A DNA stretch of 64,000 bases from Cheilinus undulatus (taxonomy: Eukaryota > Chordata > Actinopteri > Labriformes > Labridae). Positions within the stretch are counted from its first letter, which is position 1. Every line of letters starts with the position of its first letter. This document shows positions 27,905 through 42,000 of the stretch, in pieces. The position numbers were made by a program, and so were the translations under genes. Below the pieces are notes generated by a model. The model saw nothing but the letters and a program-made list of their open reading frames with translations. It ran no database searches and was not told the DNA's origin. The stretch covers positions 13,836,698 through 13,900,697 of the forward strand of contig NC_054869.1 of NCBI RefSeq assembly GCF_018320785.1, given 5' to 3'.

Positions 27905-29203
27905 AGATACAGACTTTTTTATTTTAATCTTGATTACCACTTACAGCTCCCAAAAAATCATGATATCAAATTGTTTTAATATGGTAAAATCCAATTTTCA
28001 TAGGTTTCCTGAGTCTTCATTCTCTCACTCTGGTTTGGTACACAGTACTGTAATCATGGGGAGGACTATTGACTTGATACATTTCCAGAAGACAATAATT
28101 GTCACCCTCCTCAAGAAGGGTAAGCCACAGAAGGTCACTGCTGAAAGACCAGGCTCTTGTCAAATGCTGTATCAAAGGATCTTCATGGAAAGTTGGCTGG
28201 AGGGGAAAGGTGTGGTGAGAAAAGGTGCACAGGCAACAAGGATGAGCTCAGCCTTCAGAGGACACAGACGGGTCCAGAACATGGACTACAATTGTCGTGT
28301 TCTTGATGTCAAGCCACTCCATAACCACCAAGTTATAAGCTTCTCACATGGGCTCAGAAGAAAAAGATCCAGACCATTGCTCAGTGGTCCAAAGTCCTGT
28401 TTTCAGATTAAAATAAATGTTGAATTTCATTTGGAAATCAAGGTCCAAGAGACTGGAGGAAGACCTTAGAGGCACAGAATCCAAGGCATTTCAAGTCCAC
28501 TGTTTTCAGTTTCCACAGTCAGTAATGGTTTGGGGTGGAATGTCATCAGTGGATATTTGTCCATTGCTTCATCAGGTCAATGCTGACAGATGTCTTCCAG
28601 GAGATTCTGTCTGTTGAGAACCTTTATGGAGTCATGATTTCCTTTTCCAGCAAGACTTGGCACCTGTCCACAGTGAAGCCAAAACTATCAGAGACTGGTT
28701 TGCTGACCATGCCATTACTGAGCTTGGTTGGCCAGCTAAGTGGCATAACCTGAACCCCATAGAGAATCTCTAGGGAATTGCCAAGAGGGGGATAAGAGAC
28801 ACCAGACTCAGAAATACACGTGAGCTGAAGGCTGCTATCAGAGCAACCTGGGCTTCATAACACCCCAGCAGTGCCACAGACTGATTGGCACCATGTAGAT
28901 GGAGTAATTTGTGCAAAAGGAGCTCCAACGAATCACTGAGTGCATACATGAGCGTTATTTTCCAGGTCAACATTTTTGTAATATAAATCCTTAGACTGGT
29001 GTTTTGTGATATTCTAATATGATGAGCAGGTGGATTATTGATTTTTGTGAGCTGTAAACTGTCATCAAGATTAAAACAAACTAGAAAAAAATTAGTTCAC
29101 TTAGTAATGATGAATCTAGAATGAATGAAAGTTTTACTTCTTTAATTTAAATCACAGGAAAAACGAACTTTTTCATGATATTCTATTTTTTTAGATGCAC
29201 CTG
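27905..29203 (+). mobile_element. Decayed Tc1-family transposon (copy 1) between SF3A1 and TBC1D10A
   Basis: The transposase sense strand is plus. Recognisable pieces include HFQKTIIVTLLKKGKPQKVT, SVMVWGGMS, and a degenerate NPIENL (the DNA encodes LNPIENL followed by a stop at about 28770). Near the end the DNA encodes GAPTNH. The right terminus is TTAGATGCACCTG followed by TA at 29204. The long inverted repeat pairs TTTTAATCTTGATT (near 27920) with its complement near 29070; the outer left terminus is missing. The element at 43635-45083 is the same family in the same orientation. Copy 1 lacks about 80 bp present there around 28260. Many stops and shifts make it a pseudogene. Confidence 0.82.
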
Positions 29204-30083
29204 TATATTCCAAAAATACTATTCCCTAATCTTGCATTTTACTGCATGTGAAACAAGGATAAAAAAAAATATGAGCTGCAGACTCACTGAAAAGAAACTT
29301 AAAATAAAATGTATAAACACTACAAAGATAAATACAGACTTCGTGCTCTGATGCAGACTACCAAGTGCTGAAAATGCCCGGATTAAGAGTTCAGACTAAA
29401 CACAACAGTAAATAGTTCGTTTCCTCGAAATTGATGGTTTACTTAGATCTATGCCCCGTATTATACGGTTCATATTAATAGCAGTGCAGCAGGGACACAA
29501 TGCAAAGACTGCATATTTTCCAGACATTTACTTCCCAGCTCATCCACTAGGGGAAACGTTAAGACGGTAAATCCAGCCCAGGACGGCAGACTGGGCTGCT
29601 GCTGGTCGAGGCGAAATCTCAGCACAGTCGGGATGACAGGACAGCGAACCTGGATCCGTCTGCTAAAAACATGATAAATTATTCAACCTGCAAACGTAGT
29701 TAGTAAATGACTAACTAGGTTTAAATACTAAACATGTAGTATTGCCTCGTCTAATGTAGGGTCAGTATATAATTAGTTGTGGCTACTGTTGGCACGTATA
29801 CTTCGGGCTAACTTTATGTTAGCAACATTAGCTAGCTTATGTTGAATCTGAAGAAGCACTCAAGTTAATTTTAGCTAGCGCAACCTACTTTGACGTGGCT
29901 TGTCAGTTGCAGCGTTGAGTATTATTTAACTTAGAAGTCAGAAAGTTTAACTCAAGTGGATAAATCATGGCGTCGATGCAGTTTGATTCGACAACATATG
30001 AAGAGGAGCACTTTTGACTTTGGGCTGTCAACAAGCTCGCTGACGTTAGCTGTCCTGGCTAGCCAGCTAGCTCTTTTGCTAAC
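29204..30083 (+). promoter_or_regulatory. Promoter and 5'UTR region of TBC1D10A
   Basis: This is the interval between the transposon end and the TBC1D10A start codon. The part after about 29550 contains more CpG and looks like the promoter/5'UTR, though I see no decisive core element. A 16-codon upstream ORF lies at 29967-30017. The start ATG at 30084 has A at -3 and G at +4. Extent and transcription start are inferred. Confidence 0.4.
29967..30017 (+). CDS. Upstream ORF (16 aa) before TBC1D10A
   Basis: ATG at 29967 sits in a strong context (A at -3, G at +4) and opens a 16-codon frame ending in TGA at 30015-30017, 66 bp before the TBC1D10A ATG. If the transcript starts upstream of it, ribosomes would translate it first and could reinitiate downstream, lowering TBC1D10A output. 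No protein function is suggested. It depends on where transcription begins, which is not visible. Confidence 0.35.
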   Translation: MASMQFDSTTYEEEHF

Positions 30084-33000
30084 ATGGCCAACATAGAAAA
30101 CGGTCGTCAATCGGCGGACACAAGGAGTATCCGGACTATAAGTAGCAGTCATATGGACGATGAAAGCTCTTTGGGATCAGACTCAGAGATCAACGGCTTC
30201 ACCAGCGACAGACAGACGGATAAATATGGATTTATCGGTGGGGCGCAGCAGAGCGTGGAGGGACAGTAAGTTTGTTTCAGCTCCGCACTGATTCATTGAC
30301 TTTTCTTCCATGTTAACTCTAACCTGCCAAAAATGGAAGCAATGCAGTTTTTAAAACAACATCCAGGATAAAAGTTGAACAGAGCTGGAGAGGTTTAGCA
30401 GCCATTGTATTTAAGGTGACATGTCACAAGTGTTGTTAGTTGTTGTCTTGGTGCCTCTCCACAACAAACTCCCAACCAGCTGCGTGGCACAATGTGTGTC
30501 CATGCAAAGTTATTGCCTCCCACTCAAAAGGAAAATGTTAATACTATCAAATGGAATTGTTTCTAACATGTGGCAAAATTCATCTCCATTCTGTAATCTG
30601 AAATATTATATTATCTACATTATGCTTGATTTATTTGCGTTAAAGCTTTATCAACAAAACCACACTGCCTTGCTTGTATTTTTTCATTGAATTCATTTAT
30701 TCATACCATTTGAGACAAGATAGTGTTTCCCGTCTATGAAGGCCCTTCTGTCTTTTCTTTTGTAACTAGAGGCCTGAAGCCTAAAATCACAGCTCTGAAA
30801 TAGTGGAAGTAGTGAGTGAAAGTTGTGCCAAGCACAGGCTGGCTGGGAGTTTCCTGTTTTTCTTTTTTTTTTTCTTTTTTAGAAAGAGAGTTTTGGCAGA
30901 CTTGGAGCCGAAGATGTGGTGCCCTGTTTCTAGAGGGCCTCTTTTGGCTCCAGGTTTTATAGGTGGTCACACACCCAGGTCACACACCCAGGGTTTGACT
31001 TGCACTGTTTGGCAGTGATTGAAAGTAACTCATTTTTAGAGGTTGAAGCTGGAGTAAAACATTTTGTTGTACTGATCTCTAGCGTATACCCTACGTCTTT
31101 TTTTAGGCTTACAGAGGGCCATCCCATGTTTGAAATAAAACCCTTTGAAACAGTCTGAGCCCTACAATTACAGGCTATTGCTGATGAGAAAATTACATAG
31201 CTGTGTATAGCACCATACCTCATTCACAGTGTAGGTTAGACTTCAGTTTACTTTTTCTCTTAAGGAATATTATTTGCAGCTCCTAATGTCTCCTGCCTCT
31301 AAATTGAATTACATCACAAGTCAGTCAAATCTTCACTGCAGCTCTTTGAGGTTTAAAAGGCTTTACCATCAAAGGACAAGATCTGAGTTGGTGTCTTTTA
31401 TAGCACTATTTTTTACTGTCTGCTCATTGTGCTTACTGGATATGTGATGACCACACACACACAGATCTGATGGCACACGATGAACAGCCTTTCTGGGAAT
31501 GTTTATTAAGTTTTTAACACTAAAGAGCCTGCTGCTAACAATTACCTTCAGTTCAGTCAAGAGTTTTGTTTTAGGCTTATCATCAGGGAGGAAACATTTT
31601 CTTTGCACTGGACCCTGAGCCTACAAAGCCTCTTAATTTCAGGGCCAAAGTACCCTTTAGGGCCAAAATTAACACTGCATTGAAAAAGTTATTGACACTT
31701 CATTACACTGAATGACAAGGCTAGTACTGAGGGACTGGATGCCTTAATGTTATAATTTAAATGGGAAAAATCAAGTATTTTTTCAACCTATTGGTGCATA
31801 CTATTTCTTTAAACTGTTTTGGTTAGATGTTGTGGGAGCTAATACAAAAAAAAGAATTATGCATTGTTGTCATCTTGTTGTTTTCATTCTGAAAGGCCAC
31901 TTGCTTTATCTGCTTTAGTTTTTTGGCTGCTCCTGCAAAATAGTTTTGGAGCGTGAGCCTTTGTTAACACTTGAGCAAAGACATGTGGTTGTTTGGTGAA
32001 ATGTAGCATGGTGGCTTGAAGTATGGGGATAAAAATATTGTGGCCAGTGGCCACAGCATTGCATATTTGCAGACCACTGTTGGTATGTTTGGATGCAGTT
32101 AGAAAAGGCAAATTATTGTTAGTCCATCTAAAACTGGAATTTTACATGTACAATATGTAAAATTTGGCTGCCAGGGGGCTCTCAACCAAAGCAGTAACAA
32201 AATATGACAAGTACAGACCAGCGCTGTCCAGCTCCTATGTTCATTTTTTGTTTTGAATTGAGTACTCTGTTCAACATAAATGAATTCACATCCTGGGTCT
32301 GCTTCCAGCAAAAGTGCATTTTCTCTTTCATTATGAGAAATGTATGAATGACAACAAAATGTCAGTTTTCTATTTAAGAAATGTGTCTTATGAGGTGCCG
32401 TTTGTATTGAACAGAGTCATCAATTCAAATTACAAGAAACTGTATTGACAACGAGGCAGCGAAAGTGGCTGGCGCTGGGCAGTGCTGGTTCTAACTCACA
32501 GGAATGTGAGTGTGGGATGCTTGCATGTCTAGGAGGTGATTTTGGGTGATTAAACAGGAAACCCTGGGCGGCCTCCATAAAAAGACATGTCCAATTACAA
32601 TTACACAAATTCATAAATTCTCTGTCTTTGAAAACTTCTGGAAATATCTGGTGTCATGTAAAACTGCAATTAAAAAAACTGTAACTATGGTATGGTCACT
32701 TCCTAAATAAATAAAGATATTCAGTGCAAAAACTAATCTGCCATGCCAGATAGACTAATTAATTAACATTCCCCTGAAAAACCTCCCATACAAAGCTTTT
32801 GGGAAAGGTAGGACTTTTCAAAAAAATGTAGAAGGTGATTGGACAAACGTTCTGTCTTTCACATGAAGGGCCAGAGCGACAAGACAAAATGAGGTAGTAG
32901 GCATGTACAGGTTGTAATCTGTAATCTGAGCTCAACAGGCAGGCACTAACAGAGTTTAACTGTGGAGCTTGTTGATGGATAAAACTTACAACAAGGTCGG

Positions 33001-36000
33001 TCAGAAGTACAAATAAACATTTTGTATTTCAAGAGGAGTTTTCAGTGTGACTGTTGTTTTAATAAAGAAATGTGGCTCAGTTTTGATAAGAAAGCCGTTA
33101 TACTATAGCCACATTCGTGGTCAGTGCTACACCAGTGGTAGCCAGTTGCAGTTTAGTCACTGTAAAACTACACTCTGACTGTAGGTTAACTGCCTCATTC
33201 TCCTCAAATAACACTGATTTCTCTGGTCCTACTCAGACCTGGCACAGTCTTTTCAGATTCGAGTTTTGTTGAGGACAGATATGGAATGTGGACAATCCAT
33301 CTGCTTTGCAAGGTTTTCTTTTAAAGTCCATGTAAACATGTAAGTACATCTAAAATCAGAGTTCTTGAAGTTGGGCCAAAGCTGGCCACACACTTCACAA
33401 TTATAAGCTCAACTTTAGGCCACATTTGACCCACCTGATGTTCTGGGGCTTGTGCGTCCTGAGCTGAGGCTCGTCACTAAGTGTTTCTTTTCCAAATAAT
33501 CCCAGTTGTGTGGTGTCAAAATACATAATTACTGCTCCCTAATGCATCAGAACCTCCCTGATCTAGCTTGGACTCCTCCTAAGGGAATATCCACAACAAC
33601 CAATAAGAGCCAGTAGACAGGATGGATAAACTACTCCTTCATATCAGCCATGTTTTAACCCTGATTCTTTTTCCTTGTTTTTTTTCTTATTTTTGCTTGA
33701 TCTGTAATGCATTCCAGCACAGCTAGCTAAGGACTTTAATTCGCTTCCATGTATGTTTTTCTGCTGAAGTCCCATTTGATCACGCAGGTTTCTGTGAGAT
33801 CTTGTATGTGTGCAGCCCTCACTGTGAGATTGTTACTCCAGATGGCAGGTGTGTGGTCTCACAGTCTAATATGTGTGTTTGGAGGATATTAAGATAAAAA
33901 AATCATTTGAAACTGTCCGTATGCATGAAGTACCCCATGTTATTAAAATAAAAAATCAAGAGTATAGCAGAAGTTGTACTCATTGGCCTCTAACTAGTAT
34001 ATATCACCAAAAGCTAGAGGGACAGTATGCATTGCATTTGTGCCAGAAGTAAAGGGCAGAGGTTGTAGGAAATGTATGGAGCTGTAAAATTTGTCTTATT
34101 TTCACCATTCAATATAAAACCAGTTTACTGAAGGTCAACAGGAAGAAGGTCTATAGTAACTAGCTGAAAGTTGGCATGCCTTCATCTATCATAATGAAGG
34201 CAGGCATGCTTCCATCAGTAGATCAATTCTCCTGCTCTGCATGCATACAGGGACAAGGACAGTAGACTAGTTGTATCGCTGAACTTCAAGATGCTTGCAC
34301 TTTTTAACCTAACCGATTTGAAAATCTTGACTACTATTTTTGAATTGCTGACCCTCTTTAGTAGGAGGGAATAGGTCTGATCTGAAATACTATTTATATT
34401 CTTTGACTGTGTAAAATTACAACCATGTGTTAATCTATTTTTTTTACATTTTCTCTCCAGAACTCGTGAGGTTCCTCCAGAGGTGCTCAGACAGAGGGAG
34501 GTGAAGTGGTTGGAAATGCTCGGCCACTGGGACAAGTGGATGATCAAGAGATTCAATAAGGTCAGTGCCAAGTGTTATGTCAGTCACACAAAATGTGGAT
34601 GGGCTTGTTTGTACAGTTCCTCATGCGATATGGTTCAGTTTTTTCTCCAACTTTACCACAGTTGTCTCTAGGCAGCAGTTTTTCCCTCCCAAGTTGTTTT
34701 GTACACATGATCAGACAGAGCAAATGGCATTTCCCAAGAATTTGATTGCACAAGGAAAAGACTTTTATGGACACATTGTTTGCAGCTTTACTTGTCTGAC
34801 TGGTTCTCCATGCAGCTCTCTTAACAGTTCAGTACGAAGTTGCAATTTCACCTCATTTCCATGAGTCAGCAGCAGGGCAGGACATGACCCATCCCTTTAT
34901 CGGCCCGTGCACCATGTGACAAATTGACAGTCTCAGATTCAGGGTGGGGCTGTATTTACTTCCTCTGAGAAAAGCATGTAATAAAGGTGCTGTGCATGTA
35001 AACTATGGCGCTTAAATGCAAAACAGACTTTGAATTATACAAAACATGTCATGAGGAAGAAAATTTGTGTATTTGAGCTTTAAGCTGTTTTCCTTTACTC
35101 GCTGAATTAGTAGGCTCAAAGGTTTCTGATCCCTTGTTGTCCTCCTTTGGTTCATAATAACGGTTGTAGACATTTTTAATCTCCATGTGGGAGTTTGGAG
35201 CTCGTTCTCAGAAAAATATAAAACAAAACAAAGGAACTCAGCAATGCTAATGCTGTTTAACCAAAATGACTGTCTGTGTTGTACTGAAACACATTCACCC
35301 ACGCTGTTGTGCCCACAGTGGTTTGTTTGTCAGTGTAAAAGATAACAGCCACACCTTCTGATTTAACACTATGATCTAGTGATGCTTGAGGTATAGCAGG
35401 GTGATGTGTAGCTGTGCACAAGTGAAAACTACACACATATAGTTTGAGCTTCCACTTTATTCTTTCTCCATTTAATTCTATTACAATCAAAAATGGGCTT
35501 TTCCTGATAAACCATTGAAGAAAAATGTGATAAATTGAGTGTAATTTAATGATGCAATCACTAAGTATCTTTGGCTTAATTAGTTTCCATCTCAACTATT
35601 AAAGTAGGAAGTTCTGCTTTACTTTGCCTTTGAGGCAGTAAGCAAGTTATGATCTGAGGTTTGATCTGCTGGCCATGTTTTAAATGAATTCTAGTGAATT
35701 ATGACTAATGCAGAACACATCTGCACCACGGTGAGTGTACATTGTTTGGGTTATTTCTAGTTTCGTGTTAAATTGAGATGAGGATCTCGAAAATAATATC
35801 ATCATTCAAGTTGTCCTAGCTTGCCAAAGATGTTTTTGGTCAAACAAAAGCGCATACAGAGTTTGATACTCTGGTAGACATCAGAGTTTTAAACTTTGAT
35901 AATAACAGTTAAAAAAAGAAAATATGAACAACTTTTTTTTTTTTTTACTACAATGGTAATACAAATACAAATCCTAGGCATGTATTCTTGGGTTATTTCT

Positions 36001-39000
36001 TGTTTTTAATGTGCCAGCAAACTCCCACACAACAGAAATGCTTACAAACATAGGCGGCATTTCTGTCGGAAACAACGCCTATATTGTGGTGCTGTGACAG
36101 TGTCAGCTCTATTGTGCTAAAACAACTTGAGAAATGTGTTTTAATTAGCTCCTGCTGCCCTCCCTTTCTCTCATGATTTTCATTACTATCAGTCATTTAA
36201 AAATTGAGATTTTATTGTTTTTATAACATGTAGGATCAAAAGAATCTGTCCAAATATTGAACAGTTTGACAACAATAATTCACTTAGTTGAAAAATGATG
36301 CTCCTTAACTGAGGTTTTTCATGGCGGGCATTTCAGCTTATTGTGAAAGCACTAATGTTACTAATAATAACATTAAGAATGACTCTACAGTAGAGTCTGA
36401 ATCACATTTTTATTTTAATCTTTAACACCTGTGCTGTTTCTTGTCATCATGTACTTTTATGTTCCTGGTTGTTCGTCTTATAAATGTAGAGATTCTGACA
36501 ACTGTTTTATTTCATCGCTTCCAGATTGAAAAGAGACAATGTAAAAAATGGAGACTGAAAATCCAGACAGAGATCAGACCACATTTACATTTAACAACAG
36601 GATTGACAACCTATTAGCTACTATAAAGTCGAAGCTGACAACAGCGCACTGCCACATTATAGTTGACATTTCTGTCTGATAACCACAGACAAGATTGAAA
36701 AGGCTGGTGTATTTTTTCAGATCCTTTTCGTATTTTTAAGTAGGCCTGCTGTCAACCAAAGAAAACTTGGTTGACTGAAATTACACCCATGCACCAAGCA
36801 ATCAACTTGTCATTCAGGGAGTGAGAGAAGATCTCCATTTTATCTCAAAGACAAGCAGACTCTTGGTCGGATGAGAGCATAATGACTAACCAGCTGGAAG
36901 GTGTCAGCCCTAAATACAAGCATATTGATTACGTAACTTGTGGATTGCAGAAATGGGCACTAAACTGCATCAAAGATGCAACAATAAATGCAAGTAAAGT
37001 GTTTTACCTCAGACTGTTCAAGAAGAACATTGATTTATCTAAGTAATGCACATGGCTTTTCCATCATGTCTGTGATTATGAAACATAAATGTTACCAGGA
37101 AGTGGCTGAATGCTTAAGGTAGCTAACAGGATTGATCAAACATGTTTTTAAATTTTTCATAATTTTTAAAATTTATTCTTGCATTTAATGTGGTCTGATG
37201 TCTCTCTAGATTTTCAGTATCCATTACTTTACGAAGTTGTGTTGCAATCAGGAAGTGTTGAAATAAAAACGGTTCTCTGGAATTTAACGTTTATGTAATT
37301 GATAAACTGAAACGTAACAATACAACATAACTGAGCTCTCTGCCCAGAGCGTGGTGTCACAGAAGCATGGCCGCAATACCAATGTGGTCTACTGGAACAT
37401 GATTTTTATGTTTATTTACCTATCATGTGATACATTGGGTTGTAAAACAAAAGCCTATGGCAGTGTGCTCCTTGAAAACAGCATTTTTCATGGGTTCAGG
37501 CAACAGGCTGTGTATTTTTACACTGACTGTACAGATTGTACCAGCCAGCGTGCAGCATTTCTCGGCCTGTGGCGTGCCCTTGTCTTTGTTATTTCCTCTC
37601 TGTCCTGCATCATTTGGTGACCTCTTGACCCTTTGTGGCTCAGGTGAGGCTGCGGTGCCAGAAAGGAATCCCTCCTGCCCTCCGAGGCCGTGCATGGCTC
37701 TACCTGTCAGGAGGGAAGATGAAGAAAGAGCAGAACCGTGGAAAGTTTCAGGTCAGAGAATCTCATTCTTTCACTTCCTCATTTCAGCTTTCCTACGCTG
37801 TATTTTTGGTATCATTTCTTTTTTAACTTTCAGCTGAAACTGTTACTGAAACTGCTGCCATGCCAGCAGGGTTACTTTTGCGGTTGCAGACCCAGATGTG
37901 TTTTACACAGTTGGGAGCCAATTCATATTGAAAGAAGCTGTTCAAAAATAGAGAACAGGACTTAGCATATTTGATTGAGGATAGCAAAGTTTGAAATCTT
38001 TTGAAGCAGTTCTTCGTTGTTTAACTTAAGTGAGTGCCCACTCTCTCAAATATGAAATAAGGACATCTGACATTGCCCTCTGTGTTAATTCAGGAGCTGG
38101 ACAGCCAGACTGGAGACCCCAAATGGTTGGATGTGATTGAGAAAGACCTCCATCGACAGTTTCCCTTTCATGAAATGTTTGTGTCGCGGGGAGGACACGG
38201 GTAAGCTGTCTGATATGATGTGACATTAAACACTGACACTGATAACAGACATCATTTGACTGTGAAACCTTTGTGTTGGTGTTTTGACCATCCGCAGGCA
38301 GCAGGACCTGTTCCGTGTCCTGAAGGCCTACACTCTGTACAGACCAGAGGAGGGGTACTGCCAGGCTCAGGCTCCTATCGCTGCTGTTTTGCTTATGCAC
38401 ATGCCTGCCGAGGTACGCCTCCCCCGTTTAACCACGAACACCAAATAAACTGCCATGTTTGGTGTGAGTGAACTGTCACCATATGTTTGTAATACTCTGT
38501 TGACTTTGTGTTTATCGCCTCTCTGGGTGAGTGCGTCAAGACAAAGCTCAGAAGTCTTTGTGTTTAAGTTTTAAAGAGTGAAATCCACCCAAAAATAGAA
38601 ATCTCACTTCTTTTTTGTCATATTTTCCAGCTGTGTTTTAAGTTGTGACCTTGAAGACCTCTATTTTTAAGCTGAGCTGCACAGAGACAGGCTGTACAGA
38701 TGACGTAATCTGGAGATAAATCCTTGAGCTGCTCCAGAAACTGAATAATAGATAAACTTGAGAACAATATAACAGCAGCCATGGTGATTGTTTTGGGGTG
38801 TAAATGTTGGCTTTCTATTTTAACTCATCAGATGTGTTTTTTAATGAATCGTCCCTAAAATAAGTCTATCCTTATTATTTTATTAGTCAAGATATCATCA
38901 CAGTCTTCCTTTCAGGAATTTTAGAAACCAAGTTAGATTTTTTTTTTGAGAATTTAAGGTTTTAAACATTTTTATAGGACTAAAATGTTGCTGCTGGATT

Positions 39001-42000
39001 GTCTGATATTCTAAGTCCATGACATTTCTGCACTGTATATAGTCAGTCTGAAAAAAACAAGCAGGAGGAGCATGTTTGTCTGTGTCTTCCTGTGTGAAGC
39101 AGTGTGACAGAGAGCACTAGTAGTAGGCAGGTTGAATTGGTAGCTCTTCCGTGTATGCTAGGGGTAGTATTTGCATCAAAACAAGAAACGAGAAAAGCAC
39201 TCAGAGAGTGCAGACCTCCGCCATTAGCCCTGTCTCCCAATAGTACAGAATCTTTTAATAAATTCCTGGATCCAGACAATGATCCGGATAACTCCCAAAA
39301 TCTAATCAGTTCTTCCTTATGCCATTTCTGACATTTCCTGAAAATTTCATCACTATCCATCCATAACTTTTTGAGTCATGTTGCTAACAAACAAACTAAC
39401 AAACCCTGCCAATCACCTTTGAGTATCCAGTAGTATTGCCTTATGGAGTAGTCAGCCTGTGGGGAAAAGAAGCCAGAGAAGAGGGTCTGAAAGCTTGCCC
39501 CTTGCTTATTTAACAAAGCGAGGCACAAGTAAGAGGAGGTTTGGGGGTCCCGCCTGAGGAATGTTGAGCTTCTAATGCCGTGTTACCATCAGGGGGTCTG
39601 GTTTGATTCAGTTCGGTTTGGTATGCTAAACCCCAAAATAGTTTGCATTTTCACAGACACCCGTGCTCTCACTTGGGTGGGTGGGGCTGTAAAAACATGC
39701 ATGTGAAGTCACAGTCAGCGCGAGTCAGCTGTTCCAGCTGCAGAGTTATAGAAAGGATGAGTGACAGAAATCAGTTGGGAATAAGCAGTAAACAGCTTTA
39801 TTTCAGCTGAAAGTGCTTTTTAAAAAATAACTTCATCTTAATTATGTTAATTGCTGTCAGTAAAGATCCTCAGCTGATGGAATACGTGTACAGAGACAGT
39901 TTGAGTCATAACGCTACGTTAATAAGTGAATATATCTAGTCCAGAACAGTTTATATGACAAAATATGAAAGTTTAGAACTGTACTGTGAGAATTTGCCAC
40001 AGTAAAAATAAAGTAAAAGTTCAGCTGGTGTTCAGCTGATCTCGTTTTAAAATAGTCTGCAGTCTAAAGTTTTACGAGTCCGTTCAACAACCACAGAACG
40101 ATGTTTTCACAGGTTATCTAACGTAAGAAGTAGATTAATAACTAGTTACAGATGAGAATGAACTATTCAAAGGCTTCGTATTCACAAAACTTCTGCATTA
40201 ATTTAGTCTCTCATCCATCACGGATGAATCAGATATTAGTCCATTTTTCTCCTGTTTTCGCCTGCTTCTCACAGCGCAGACTTCCGTGTTTAAAGCCCGG
40301 AGGCGGGCAGCTGGGTCGCGCGCTGACATGACGTCAGTGCAACCTCTAATGTTGTGTGTTTAGCTCCACCTTTTTGGTACGGTTCTGTTGGCACCCCTAC
40401 AGAAGGGTGCCGAAAAGTGGGACCGTACGGGTCGTTTTTTTTTGGGAACCTTTTTCTATGGAAACGCCAAAAAAAGCGTGCCGTACCGCACCAAACTGAG
40501 CCGGACCGCTTGGTGGAAACGACCTATAATAGTTTGTGGTTGTAATTTGATCACATGGGTTAGGAAAGGAACACATAAAAAAACACTTTAATTGAAAAAA
40601 CATTCAGATGAAAAAACATGTTTACTGCTTTAATGAAAAGAATACCTTCAGAGTTTAGTACCTATACATAACAGAAAAGCACAAACCTTTCATCTAAAGT
40701 TACTGAATTTGACTTGATTTACCTTGATTCGTTGATAAAATAAAGGTAAAATGTACAGGAAAAGGGAGTTGTTACTTTCTAGTCAAACTGTTGAATTAAG
40801 TTAGTGACTAATCAGCTGATTGTTTGACAGTTGGCACTTATAGAAAGCCCTGATTATGATTCCTATATTTCATTTCTCTGAAATTAAAGTGTATACACCA
40901 CCATTTATATTTTTAATAAGAGGAGCCAGAAGCAAATATCAAACACCTTCTGCTTGTCATATGAGTGTAATAATGTGTTCTTGTTTAATATATTAAAATT
41001 TTCTTTTATTTGATTCAAGTTACAACTGTATGACAACATATATGCACATCTTTAAGTTGTATGATCTTGTGTAATCCTTTTCTTCCAGAATTTGCATGTT
41101 TGTTAAAAAAAAATAAATCCAGCATTTACAGCAGAGTGTTCTGCACAAACTCACAGAATATGAATAGAAGAGAGACGTTTAGCTTCAAGATGGAAAATTT
41201 AGGGAGTAGTTGGCAGCAGTGTAAATTTTGGCTGCTATTTTTAAATTTAGTATTAGTTTTAGTCTTTAAATGAAATGCATTTTAGTTTTAGTCACATTTT
41301 AGTCTTTTTTATCCTCTTTAAGTCCAGTTTTAGTGGATGAAAACTCAAAACATTTTAGTCTAGTTTTAGTCCATAAAAAGTCCTCACATTTTAGTCTTTA
41401 CTTTTAGTCCAAGCATTTATTTTCTTGCCGAAATCTGGTACTAAGTCATGGTAGTGTGTTCTCTGCACTCTGTCAAACCTGGGATCCCTGCTTTCTACAG
41501 CTGAGAGGCAGAATAGCTACAATTGCATTGTTTCTTTTTTTTTTGACAGATTTACCCACAGTGGAGAAAAATCCCGGATTTTGAATGTCCGACAAAAACT
41601 ACATTACATTTTTGTCTAGTTTTAGTCATCTTGACGAAAACTAAACTTACTTTTCGTCAGTTTTAGTCATCACAGATCTATTTTTGTTAGTCTTAGTCTG
41701 GTTTTTGTCATAGAAAAAAAGGCTGTCGTATAACATTTTTAGTCATAGTTTTAGCCGATGAAATTAACACTGGTTGGCAGAGGAAATCAATTAATATGAA
41801 GAGACTTGCAAGATATGCAAAAAGCTTTTAAACTTAAATCCATAGAGTCCCACATGAAAAATAAAAAGATGCGTCTGGGAGCAAAAATGATGTCAATGTT
41901 TCTCTTTGTTTTGGTCTTGAAAAAAAATCTTACAAGGTATTAAACTTGATGATAAAAGTTTTCAGCAGTCCTAAACTTTAATAGGTAGGGTTTTAAGATG

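Noticed and set aside
27885..28753. 194-aa and neighbouring open frames as a possible novel gene
   Set aside because: They belong to the broken transposase of a Tc1 relic, matched by a second copy at 43635-45083.
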